Position numbers and translations under genes: made by a program. This document shows, in pieces, positions 32,290 to 39,494 of a stretch of DNA of 64,000 bases (the stretch's first letter is position 1; each line of letters begins with the position of its first letter). The notes under the pieces are model-generated. The model worked only from the letters and a program-made list of their open reading frames with translations. It was not told where the DNA came from and did not search any database. Origin of the DNA: Halosimplex amylolyticum (GTDB lineage Archaea > Halobacteriota > Halobacteria > Halobacteriales > Haloarculaceae); the NCBI RefSeq assembly GCF_051414035.1, contig NZ_JBLKNW010000002.1, positions 806,001-870,000 of the forward strand. The letters are read 5' to 3'.

Positions 32290-32297
32290 ACCTTTAT
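32290..32297 (+). promoter_or_regulatory. TATA box of the membrane-anchored Ig-like protein gene
   Basis: ACCTTTATC about 27-30 bases before the ATG at 32324. Confidence 0.45.
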
Positions 32298-32323
32298 CAG
32301 TGGGACCGGGACCAGGGCCGCCC

Positions 32324-32773
32324 ATGGAGCCACGAGCGCTCACGGGAGACGAACGCGCTATCGAAGGACTGCCGATCAGGCTCGTCATCGCGCTGGTCGT
32401 CGGCGTCGCGAGCCTGAGCGTGATGATGAACACGCTCGGCGGGATCCAGACGCTCGGCGTCACCGAACTCGACGTCCGGCCGACGCCGGAAGTCATCGAC
32501 GACAGCACGACCGAGCTCTCGGTCGAGGTGGTCGGCCCGCAGGGCGACCGCGTCGCCAACGCCACCGTCGTCGCGACGGGCGGCACCGCGACGCTCGATT
32601 CGGTGACCACGGCGCGGACGAACGCGAACGGGACGGCGACGATGTCGCTCTCGCCGTCGCTGGGAGCGAACCAACGGGAGGGGACGATACAGTTCGACGT
32701 GAAACCGCCCGCGGGCGGGCAGTACGCCGACGACCGCGGGAACACGGAGGTGCTCGTCGTGGACGGAACGTAG
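32324..32773 (+). CDS. Membrane-anchored Ig-like domain protein
   Basis: The 149-residue protein has a short N-terminal cytoplasmic part (MEPRALTGDERAIEGLPIR), one membrane helix (LVIALVVGVASLSVMMNTL, about 20-38) and an extracellular domain of about 105 residues. That domain is a single Ig-like or carboxypeptidase-regulatory-like beta-sandwich: LDVRPTPEVIDDSTTELSVE, ANATVVATGGTATLDSVT, NANGTATMSLSP. Haloarchaea have a family of such proteins with a DUF7382-like name, from memory. It is divergent from crcB. It may be a pilin-like or surface adaptor protein. Function unknown. Confidence 0.7.
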   Translation: MEPRALTGDERAIEGLPIRLVIALVVGVASLSVMMNTLGGIQTLGVTELDVRPTPEVIDDSTTELSVEVVGPQGDRVANATVVATGGTATLDSVTTARTNANGTATMSLSPSLGANQREGTIQFDVKPPAGGQYADDRGNTEVLVVDGT

Positions 32774-32813
32774 CCCGACACCGCGGTCGAGGGATTCGCG
32801 ACGAGTCGGTCGA

Positions 32814-33560
32814 TCAGCCGCGCGGCGCGTCGTCCCAGTCGATCCAGCCCTGTTCCCAGCCGGTGCGGCCCTCGGCGTTCCGCCGGGCGAACTCGCGGTC
32901 CTCGCGACGGGTCCGGTTGCGCTCGACCGTGTCGGCCTGCTCGCCTTCGACGAGCATCGGCTGGAAGGCCACGCCGCCGAGCCGTTCGGTGACCTCGCCG
33001 TCTTCGACGACGACGAGGTGCTGGTCGCCGGCGCCGTGGGGCATGACCAGTCGGCCGTCGTCGGCGAGCTGGTCGACCAGCGCCGACGGCGGGCTGACGG
33101 CCGCGGCTTCGAGCAGGATGCGGTCGTAGGGAGCGTACTCGGCGAGACCGTCGGCGCCGTTCCGCCGGTCGACGAGGACGCCGTCGTAGCCGGCCTCCGC
33201 GAGGTTCCCCCGTGCCTCGACGACGAGGCGACGGGCGATGTCGATCGCGTGAACGTTGCGCTCGCCGGCGAGTTCGGCGACCACGGCGGCGGTGTAGCCG
33301 ACGCCGGCGCCGACGACGAGGACGGAGTCGCCCTCGCGTACGTCGAGGGCTTCGAGGAGTCGCGCGACGTTGCTCGGCGCGAGGACGCGCGTGCCGAGGC
33401 GTTCGAACGGGCGGTCGGCGTAGGCGCCGCGGTCCTCGGCCACGAACGCCTCGCGCGGGACCTCGCGCATCGCGACGGACAGCCGGTCGCTCCGGAGACA
33501 GCCCTTGCTCTCGTGCTCCAGGCTGTCGACCATGTCGTCGCGCAACACCGCTGGGTCCAT
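32814..33560 (-). CDS. Protein-L-isoaspartate methyltransferase paralogue (Pcm-like, degenerate active-site motif)
   Basis: The 248-residue protein has a class I methyltransferase fold with SAM loop SVLVVGAGVGYTAAVVAELAG (~78-98) and the N-terminal Pcm helix region MDPAVLRDDMVDSLEHE. Canonical Pcm has a catalytic segment Q-T-I-S-x-P before the SAM loop; here the region reads GTRVLAPSNVARLL, lacking the T-I-S triplet. It also lacks the first Gly-Thr-Gly (GAGVGYTA). It lies just downstream of the canonical pcm gene on the same strand and is probably a divergent paralogue acting on another carboxyl or an isoaspartyl subset. C-terminal 40 residues are Arg/Glu-rich. Confidence 0.8.
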   Translation of the reverse strand: MDPAVLRDDMVDSLEHESKGCLRSDRLSVAMREVPREAFVAEDRGAYADRPFERLGTRVLAPSNVARLLEALDVREGDSVLVVGAGVGYTAAVVAELAGERNVHAIDIARRLVVEARGNLAEAGYDGVLVDRRNGADGLAEYAPYDRILLEAAAVSPPSALVDQLADDGRLVMPHGAGDQHLVVVEDGEVTERLGGVAFQPMLVEGEQADTVERNRTRREDREFARRNAEGRTGWEQGWIDWDDAPRG

Positions 33561-33693
33561 GCGTTTCCGTCCGCCCTCGACGGTAATGAATGGCGCGACT
33601 TGCGGGGTGCGTCGCGGAGCGCGATCCGGGGACTGCAGCGGGAGCGTTCCCGCAAAACGGACCCGCGGCGAACAGCTTCCGAAACTCCCACCC

Positions 33694-34320
33694 TCACTGC
33701 AACTCGACGAAGCGGACGCCGCCGTGTTCCTCGCGGTCGAGGGAGCCGTCGGCGCGCCGGCGGGCGCGGACGAGCGTCTGGCGGCGGCGGCCGACCGGCG
33801 CGAGGACGTATCCGCCGGGACGGACCTGCTCGACCACGTGGTCGGGGAGCGACGGCGGGGCGCAGGTCAGGTACGCCCGGTCGTAGGGTGCGTGCTCGGA
33901 CCAGCCTTCTTTGCCGTCGCCGACGCGGACCGACACCTCCCCGTATCCCAGCCGCTCCAGGCGTTGGCGGGCCTGATCGGCGAGGCTGTCGTGGTACTCG
34001 ACGGAGTAGACGTGTTCGGGGCCGACGAGTTCGGCGGTGACGGCGGCGTGGTAGCCGCAGCCGGTGCCGATCTCAAGCACCTCGTCGCCGGGACGCAGGT
34101 CGAGCAGGTCGGCCATGATCGCGACCATGTGCGGGGCGCTGATGGTCTGGCCCTCGCCGATGGGGAGGGGACTGTCGCGGTAGGCCTCCTGGCGGCGGTT
34201 GTCGGGGACGAACTCGTGGCGGGGGACGGCGGCCATCGCGTCGAGGACGCGCTCGTCGTCGACGCGGCCGCGGTCGGCGAGGCGCTCGACTAACCGCTGG
34301 CGGGCGGCCTCGGGGTCCAT
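33694..34320 (-). CDS. pcm: Protein-L-isoaspartate O-methyltransferase
   Basis: Pcm repairs deamidated Asn and isomerised Asp by methylating isoaspartyl residues with S-adenosylmethionine. The 208-residue protein has PRHEFVPDNRRQEAYRDSPL near residues 33-52, the catalytic QTISAPHMVA (58-67), SAM loop VLEIGTGCGYHAAVTAEL near residues 80-97 and motif post-I VYSVEYHDSLADQAR. The C-terminal segment is Arg-rich. Its start lies one base after the stop of the HVO_0476-type gene, so they are translationally coupled, and the Pcm-like paralogue follows downstream. This group is probably a protein-maintenance operon. Confidence 0.92.
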   Translation of the reverse strand: MDPEAARQRLVERLADRGRVDDERVLDAMAAVPRHEFVPDNRRQEAYRDSPLPIGEGQTISAPHMVAIMADLLDLRPGDEVLEIGTGCGYHAAVTAELVGPEHVYSVEYHDSLADQARQRLERLGYGEVSVRVGDGKEGWSEHAPYDRAYLTCAPPSLPDHVVEQVRPGGYVLAPVGRRRQTLVRARRRADGSLDREEHGGVRFVELQ

Positions 34321-34321
34321 G

Positions 34322-34975
34322 CTACCACGCGGACCAGGCCGATGAAGACTCGTCGCGCGCGTACAACCGGTTGATGTCCTTTGCGAACGCGGTGTCGCCG
34401 TCGAAGTCGAGCTTCTCCTGGTGGTACCCGTGGGCGTCGTCGCGGATGTGGATCCCCTCGACGGTGAACTCCTCGCCGCCGAGTTCGTCCTCCTCGCCGA
34501 CGGTGAACTCGTAGTCGCCGGGCACCTGCACGGTCATCGAGCGCGTCTCGTCGTGGCGGCCGTCGCTCGGGTGCAGCGTCAGGTTGACGCCGACGTTGCC
34601 GACCGCGCGGGTCCAGATGGTCCGGACTGCTTCGGCGCTGGCCTCCTCGACGCGCTCGTCGCCGTCGAGTTCGAGGCTGGTGATCCGGACGGTCATGATC
34701 GCCTCTTCGGTGTCGAGGAGGAACTCCTCGCCGACGGCGAGCTGTTCGCCCTCGGGGACGTCGGCGGTGTCGGTGAACGACTCGCCGCCCTGCGAGACGA
34801 CGACTTCGCGTTCGAACTCGGTCGTCGACTCCAGCTGGTCTTTGTGGGTGTGGCCGCACTCCGTACAGCGGATCGTGGCGTGGCCGCCTCCCGTCGTGAG
34901 CACCTCGTGGACCGTCTCGAGGTCCGGCGAACACGAGGGGCAGGCGACGGCGACCCGCTCCGTGGTCTCGGTCAT
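34322..34975 (-). CDS. HVO_0476-type zinc-finger protein
   Basis: The 217-residue protein begins MTETTERVAVACPSCSPDLE and has CPSC near residue 12 and IRCTECGHTHK near residue 35, giving a zinc site, followed by an acidic beta-rich body (HLxxEVxDGDERV-like strands) with EEFTVEGIHIRDDAHGYHQE near residue 180. The architecture matches the HVO_0476 zinc-finger family as I know it. The gene leads an operon with pcm and a pcm-like paralogue, spaced by one and 133 bases. Function is unknown; the context hints at protein quality control or a partner for Pcm. The ATG at 34975 is preceded by repeat DNA, not by an obvious TATA box. Confidence 0.85.
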   Translation of the reverse strand: MTETTERVAVACPSCSPDLETVHEVLTTGGGHATIRCTECGHTHKDQLESTTEFEREVVVSQGGESFTDTADVPEGEQLAVGEEFLLDTEEAIMTVRITSLELDGDERVEEASAEAVRTIWTRAVGNVGVNLTLHPSDGRHDETRSMTVQVPGDYEFTVGEEDELGGEEFTVEGIHIRDDAHGYHQEKLDFDGDTAFAKDINRLYARDESSSAWSAW

Positions 34976-35134
34976 GTCCGTCCGTTGCCGGCGAGCGCGT
35001 AAAAGTCCGCTGAGTCGCCCCGGCTCGGCCGCGCTGGCCCGGTCCCCGTCGGCGAGGAGTCGTCGGCGAGCGGTGCGGCCGTCGACGGTCTGCGGACGTG
35101 CGGTGGGGCCGCCCGTGGCGAGTAGTGGCCGCCC

Positions 35135-35200
35135 GTGGCGCACACTGGGGGCGTCCGAGGCGCACACTGGGGGCGTCCGAGGCGCACACTGGGGCCGTCC
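35135..35200. repeat. Three tandem 22-bp repeats before the CPBP protease gene
   Basis: The unit GTGGCGCACACTGGGGGCGT-CC occurs three times head to tail (35135-35156, 35157-35178, 35179-35200) with only one or two changes (G/A at positions 2-3, G/C at 15), and degenerate copies precede it from about 35105. It stops right before the TATA box at 35205. Confidence 0.9.
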
Positions 35201-35204
35201 GTGG

Positions 35205-35214
35205 CAAATATTCA
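35205..35214 (+). promoter_or_regulatory. TATA box of the CPBP protease gene
   Basis: CAAATATTCA about 30 bases before the ATG at 35242, immediately after the third 22-bp repeat. Confidence 0.6.
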
Positions 35215-35241
35215 CGTTGGTGGGGACAGAACGGACGAACG

Positions 35242-36243
35242 ATGGCGACCGATACCGGACGGCCGGGCGAGTCCCCGGCCGGGTGGTTCGACGGCGACGA
35301 GCAACTGGAACGCCGCCGGCTCGCGATCTTTCTCGGGGTCGCGTTCGCCGTCTCGTGGGCGACCGCCGGGGTCATCTACGCGCTGGGCGGCATCGGCGGC
35401 GGTCCGACGCTGGGGTTCGGGATCCCGCTGTGGCTCGTCCTGCTCGCGGGGCCGTACATGTGGGGGCCGGCGCTCGGTCACGTCGCCGCCCGCTGGCTCA
35501 CCGGCGAGGGGTTCGACCGCGGGTCGATGCTCCTGCGCGTCCGGACGCGGCCGCTGCCGTGGGTTATCGGGTGGCTCGGACCGCTCGTTCTCATCCTGGC
35601 CGGTGCTGGGCTGTACTTCCTCGTGTTCCCCGGGCGGTTCGGTGGGCTGGAGGCGGTCGCGGATCTGCTCGCGGCCGTCGAGGCCCAGACCGGCCAGGAG
35701 ATCCCGCTCTCGCCGACGGCGTTCGTCGGCGTCCAGCTCGTCCAGGCGGTCGTCGCCGCGCCGCTGCTCAACAGCCTGGCGACCTTCGGCGAGGAGTTCG
35801 GCTGGCGGGCGTACCTCCTGCCGAAACTCGCGCCGCTGGGTTGGCGGCGCGCGCTCGTCGTCCACGGCGCCGTCTGGGGCGTCTGGCACTGGCCGGTCAT
35901 CGCGATGGGCTACAACTACGGGCTCGACTACGCCGGCGCACCGTGGCTCGGCCTGCTCGCGATGGTCGTCGCGACGGTCGGGCTCGGCGTGTTCCTCGGC
36001 TGGGTCACGCTCCGGAGCGCGAGCGTGTTCCCCGCCGTCGTCGGCCACGCGATGATAAACGGGAGCGCCGGGCTGGCGACGCTGTTCGCCACCGCGGTCC
36101 CGAACCAGGTGTTCGGCCCGACGCCCGTTGGCCTGATCGGCGTTATCCCCTGGGTCGCCGTCGCCGCCGTCCTCTTCGTCCGGACGGAGTGGCTCCTGCC
36201 GGACGAGCGTGGCGCCGCAGAACGGACCGTCGACCGCGTCTGA
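35242..36243 (+). CDS. CPBP (CAAX/Rce1-type) intramembrane metalloprotease family protein
   Basis: The 333-residue protein has about eight membrane helices and the CPBP motifs: GEEFGWRAYLLPKL near residues 193-206 (the E-E-x-x-x-R site), HGAVWGVWHWPVI near residue 216 and PAVVGHAMINGSAG near 268. These residues bind zinc and cleave near the membrane surface; eukaryotic Rce1 cuts prenylated proteins, while prokaryotic members are often of unknown substrate. The ATG at 35242 follows a clear TATA box. It lies alone between the tandem repeats and the aminopeptidase gene, so no partner is obvious. Confidence 0.88.
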   Translation: MATDTGRPGESPAGWFDGDEQLERRRLAIFLGVAFAVSWATAGVIYALGGIGGGPTLGFGIPLWLVLLAGPYMWGPALGHVAARWLTGEGFDRGSMLLRVRTRPLPWVIGWLGPLVLILAGAGLYFLVFPGRFGGLEAVADLLAAVEAQTGQEIPLSPTAFVGVQLVQAVVAAPLLNSLATFGEEFGWRAYLLPKLAPLGWRRALVVHGAVWGVWHWPVIAMGYNYGLDYAGAPWLGLLAMVVATVGLGVFLGWVTLRSASVFPAVVGHAMINGSAGLATLFATAVPNQVFGPTPVGLIGVIPWVAVAAVLFVRTEWLLPDERGAAERTVDRV

Positions 36244-36299
36244 GCCGTCAGTTCGCGCTCGGCAGGTCTATTTCCTCCCCGTGTTCGCGGCTGCGCCGC

Positions 36300-37256
36300 T
36301 CACTCAGTCCGAGGAAGTTCCACTTCCTCCCCGTCGGCATACACTGTCGGCCCGGTGATGATCCCGTCGAGGTGGATCGGCGCGTGCGTGTCGCCGCCGA
36401 TGCCGTGGTCGTCGCCGATGGCGATGTGGACGGTCCCCGCGGCCTTCTCGTCCAGCAGCACCGACCCCACGAGGTCCTCGACGGCGAGGTTGGTCCCGAT
36501 GCCGAGTTCCGCGAGGTTGTAGGCGGCGTCGCCGACTTCTTCCGCGGCTTCCTCGATATCGGCGCGGACGGCGTCGTCGGAGACGTCGGTCACGTAGCCG
36601 TCTTCGACCTCGAATTCGAGGGTCTGGCCGTCTTCGAGTCGCCCGTGGGGCATCATCGTCCCGTCGACGACGAACCGGCCGTTCGCGTCCTCCGGGCTGT
36701 GGAAGATCTCGCCGGCCGGGAGGTTCGACATCTGGCCGGGTTCGTGGACGATACCGGTGTCGAGTTCCCACTCGCGGTCGCCGGGTTCGAACGTGATGTC
36801 GGTGCCCAGTTCGGTCGTCACGCGGATCTCGTCGGCGTCTTCGACCTGTTCGAGGAGGCGCTCGGACTCGGCGGCGATGGACTCGTAGTCGGCGTCCAGC
36901 CCCATCAGGAAGACGCCGTCGGTGATGCCGGGGAGCGTCGCGACGCGGGCGCCGGCGTCGTTGGCGTCGGTGCGGGCCTGCGTGTGGGTGAGGCTCTTGG
37001 TGGTCGGCGCGAGCACCACGTCCGCGCCGGCCATCGCGGCCGCGACGGGTTCGGGCGGTTCCTCGCCGTGCTGGTCGCCGGGCGGGTAGCGGACGATCAC
37101 GGCGTCGTCGGTGATCTCGCTGGCGACGCCGTACAGCGCCTCGCCGATGGCCTGCCGTTTGTCGTCGGTCACGACCACACAGGATTCGTCGGCGCCCAGG
37201 TCCATGCACTGTCGGACCGCCGTCTCGGCCGGCGCACGCAGCGATGAATCGCTCAT
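36300..37256 (-). CDS. M29-like aminopeptidase-family protein
   Basis: The 318-residue protein resembles archaeal aminopeptidases of the leucyl/M29-like fold: SLRAPAETAVRQCMDLGAD at the start, a Rossmann-like middle (DADEIRVTTELGTDITFEPG near 139-158), and the metal-site segments GEIFHSPEDANGRFVVDGTM near residues 182-201, ELGIGTNLAV near residue 250, and GTVHIAIGDDHGIGGDTHA with HLDGII near residues 273-298. These Glu, His and Asp positions fit the M29 metallopeptidase family. The enzyme would trim peptides in the cytoplasm. It is probably monocistronic; the 350-base upstream gap holds TATA-like words at about 37375-37382. Confidence 0.82.
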   Translation of the reverse strand: MSDSSLRAPAETAVRQCMDLGADESCVVVTDDKRQAIGEALYGVASEITDDAVIVRYPPGDQHGEEPPEPVAAAMAGADVVLAPTTKSLTHTQARTDANDAGARVATLPGITDGVFLMGLDADYESIAAESERLLEQVEDADEIRVTTELGTDITFEPGDREWELDTGIVHEPGQMSNLPAGEIFHSPEDANGRFVVDGTMMPHGRLEDGQTLEFEVEDGYVTDVSDDAVRADIEEAAEEVGDAAYNLAELGIGTNLAVEDLVGSVLLDEKAAGTVHIAIGDDHGIGGDTHAPIHLDGIITGPTVYADGEEVELPRTE

Positions 37257-37604
37257 GTCAGAACCCGAAGCGCGGCCGCCGGTTATGTGTTGTCCTCGGG
37301 CGACTGTCGGCCGCTCACCCCGGCCGGTCGCCGGTCACCGATAACTACAATCGCTCTTTGAGTCTCGACAAGGGGTATAAGACGGCCGGGTGTACCACAG
37401 AGTGCCTTCCGAACCAACCCTGTCCGCTGGACGGTCGGCCCTCCACCCACTCCGTCCCCGTCTCTGTTTCCGCCTCCGTTCTCCGCTATCGCTCTTCGTT
37501 CGGGGGGGACTCCCTTCTCATTGGCCGGTCGGGACGAATCTGTCTGTCGCGGCCGATCGGCTGGGTACCTTCCCGCACCGACCGATCCCAGAGAACGACG
37601 CGGC
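37257..37604. other. 348-base non-coding gap between peptidase and methylglyoxal synthase genes
   Basis: I see no supportable gene. GGGGTATAAGACG near 37375 reads as a TATA box on both strands; on the minus strand it could start the peptidase message with a leader of about 90 nucleotides. The right half is C/T-rich. It may hold an untranslated leader or a small RNA. Confidence 0.5.
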
Positions 37605-37991
37605 TCAGTCGCCCCGATCGGCGTCCGCCGCCAGGCCGTCGAGGACGTACTCGGCGCTGGTCCGCGTCGTCGCGAGCGGCGTGTCGTGGACGTCGCAGAT
37701 CCGCAGGAGCGCGCTGATGTCGGGTTCGTGCGGCTGGGCGGTCAGCGGGTCCCGGAGGAAGATGATCCCGTCGAGGCGGTCTTCCGCGACCTCGGCGGCG
37801 ATCTGGGCGTCGCCGCCGATCGGTCCCGACTCTTTCAGTTCGACGTCGAGTCCGGTCTCGTCGGCGACTCGTTTGCCGGTCGTCCCCGTGCCGACGAGGT
37901 CGAAGGTGGCGAGCAGTGACTCGTAACTCTCGGCGAGGTCGATCATCTCGGGCTTCTCGTCGTCGTGGGCGATGAGCGCAAGTCGCGTCAT
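37605..37991 (-). CDS. mgsA: Methylglyoxal synthase
   Basis: Methylglyoxal synthase turns dihydroxyacetone phosphate into methylglyoxal and phosphate, bypassing lower glycolysis under phosphate limitation. The 128-residue protein matches the family length and key motifs: LALIAHDDEKPEMIDLA at the start, TGTTGKRVADETGLDVELKE with GPIGGDAQIAAEV near residues 56-68 (phosphate-binding and catalytic Asp), and FLRDPLTAQPHEPDISALLRI near residues 78-98. The C-terminal 30 residues carry an acidic tail. Haloarchaeal mgsA is known in some species. The gene stands alone, converging on a non-coding gap. Confidence 0.92.
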   Translation of the reverse strand: MTRLALIAHDDEKPEMIDLAESYESLLATFDLVGTGTTGKRVADETGLDVELKESGPIGGDAQIAAEVAEDRLDGIIFLRDPLTAQPHEPDISALLRICDVHDTPLATTRTSAEYVLDGLAADADRGD

Positions 37992-38062
37992 ACGGAGAAA
38001 TCGCCCCCCGGCGTGTTAGACCTGTCCCGGGAAACGAGGGTCGGGTCCGTCCGCAGGCCCCC

Positions 38063-38350
38063 TCACTCGTCGGGGTCGACCGAGACGTGGCCGCCGCCGT
38101 CGATGGTGACGTCGTGGCCCTCGACGGAGAACGTCAGCGACTCCTCGTCGTCCCCGCCGTCGAGGAGCGTCTCGATCTGCTCGATGTCGACGTAGGCGTC
38201 GGCGTCTTCGACGTTGTCGGCCTCTAGATCGGTCACGTCGGCGACCGCTGTGCCGACGGCTTCGTTTATCGGCCGGGGACTCACCCACCCGTCGCTCACC
38301 GCGTCGCCCTCCCCTGGGGCGAGCACGTACAGTTCCTCGTTAGCTGGCAT
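38063..38350 (-). CDS. HalOD1-type output-domain protein
   Basis: The 95-residue acidic protein consists of one HalOD1 domain: GWVSPRPINEAVGTAVADVT near residues 21-40, the acidic loop DADAYVDIEQIETLLDG, and the strand pair LTFSVEGHDVTIDGGGHVSV ending the protein. HalOD1 is a haloarchaea-specific output module of unknown function, often fused to response regulators but here alone. A good TATA box (TCTATATACC on the minus strand, about 38371-38380) lies only about 25 bases before the ATG, so the message is probably leaderless. Confidence 0.85.
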   Translation of the reverse strand: MPANEELYVLAPGEGDAVSDGWVSPRPINEAVGTAVADVTDLEADNVEDADAYVDIEQIETLLDGGDDEESLTFSVEGHDVTIDGGGHVSVDPDE

Positions 38351-38370
38351 ACTCTCTACGTCACCGGAAC

Positions 38371-38380
38371 GGTATATAGA
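38371..38380 (-). promoter_or_regulatory. TATA box of the HalOD1 gene
   Basis: TCTATATACC on the minus strand, about 25 bases before the ATG at 38350. Confidence 0.6.
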
Positions 38381-38384
38381 ACCG

Positions 38385-38735
38385 TGAGTGCGGTTTCACG
38401 CTCTGAAAGAACTGCCCGGTCCCGTCGGTCGACGTCGACCCGTTCGGGCGCGTCGGCGCGGTGGGGTTTTTGCGGGCGCGTTCCACCTTTGCGGGCGCTT
38501 GCCGCCGACTCGGCGAGGCGTCCATCCGGTATTCGGGTCGAGTGTCACAGAAATCGGGGAGACCCCCGATACACCGGTGTTGGAGGCGTCGTCCGGTGTT
38601 GGATGTCAGAGGCACGGTCCGGCCGGGCTCCCCCCAACACCGTTCGTACGTTTCACCACACTCTCGATTAATCTTACGGCTTGGGTTAGCATGCCGCCCG
38701 GGCGCGTCCGCCGCTCGCCGTCGTCGCGAGGGCCG
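38385..38735. other. 350-base intergenic region with GGTGTTGG-type repeats
   Basis: No gene is supported. Two near-copies of TCCGGTGTTGGA-like sequence lie about 21 bases apart near 38574 and 38597, and an inverted CCAACACC near 38634. A TATA-like GATTAATCTT occurs near 38668 on the plus strand but no plus-strand gene follows. Confidence 0.5.
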
Positions 38736-39212
38736 TCACTCCAGGCCCTCGCGCTGGTAGGCGCCGTCGTAGGTGTCGGCGTGGTCCGCCTCGGCGAGCA
38801 CGAGCTGAGCGATCCGCGCGCCGCGTTCGAGTTCGACGGGGTGGTACACCTCGAGCAATCCCTCCCCGCGCCCCTCGTAGCCGGCGTCCCAGACGGCGGT
38901 GTCCAGCATGCAGGAGTTGCGCAACAGCGACGACCGCGGGTAGAGAAAGCCGACGTGGCCCTCGGGGATCCGGACGGTGTCCGCGTATTCGACGACGTAT
39001 CCGCCGGTGTCGAGATAGTAGACGTCCGTGTCTCCGTCGGCCTCGGGGTCGCGTTCGCGGCGTTCACCGACGGTCTTGCCGTCGGTCCCGATGCGACCGG
39101 GCGCGACCTGTTCGTACACCGCGCCGAGTCGAAGGTCGACGCCGTTCGGCTGAACCTGGTCGTCGGCCACGTCGCCGAGGACGTCCGCGACGAACCGCCC
39201 GCTCCTGAACAT
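38736..39212 (-). CDS. dCTP deaminase/dUTPase family protein
   Basis: The 158-residue protein has the trimeric dUTPase/dCTP deaminase beta fold. Key segments are DQVQPNGVDLRLGAVYEQV near residues 18-36, VRIPEGHVGFLYPRSSLLRN near 79-98, the aromatic/Asp loop AVWDAGYEGRGEGLLEVY near 105-122, and a glutamine-containing ARIAQLVL near 132-139. This fits haloarchaeal dUTP diphosphatase/deoxycytidine triphosphate deaminase homologues that supply dUMP and keep uracil out of DNA. Whether it deaminates, hydrolyses or both cannot be settled here. It diverges from the aconitase gene, with a TATA box for the latter at 39461. Confidence 0.85.
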   Translation of the reverse strand: MFRSGRFVADVLGDVADDQVQPNGVDLRLGAVYEQVAPGRIGTDGKTVGERRERDPEADGDTDVYYLDTGGYVVEYADTVRIPEGHVGFLYPRSSLLRNSCMLDTAVWDAGYEGRGEGLLEVYHPVELERGARIAQLVLAEADHADTYDGAYQREGLE

Positions 39213-39460
39213 ACCGGGCGTGGTCCGCTCGCCAGCATAGTCGTTTCGTTCTCGCACCCGCGGGAGACGTCCCCGTTCGTCCCCTCGCAGGTGCCCGACG
39301 CCGTCCGTCGCACCGGTTCTGTGGATCGTCGAACCGATTAACGGCGTTCGTCGAAGCCGAACGCGATCGGGACTCTCCACAACTGTCGAATCGCAGTCAA
39401 GACAGAAATCGCAAGACCGCGGCGGGGTGCCAACTGACAACACTCGCGGTAACTCGCGGG

Positions 39461-39470
39461 TTTTATATCC
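39461..39470 (+). promoter_or_regulatory. TATA box of the aconitase gene
   Basis: TTTTATATCC about 27-34 bases before the ATG at 39495; the strongest TATA box in the window. Confidence 0.7.
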
Positions 39471-39494
39471 GCGCGTGTGCCATTGTCGGACGTT

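Noticed and set aside
31765..32320. Fluoride riboswitch before the crcB pair
   Set aside because: I searched the leader by eye for the crcB motif (a short pseudoknot with conserved GAUG and UGAUGGC-like parts) and saw none; a computed search would settle it.
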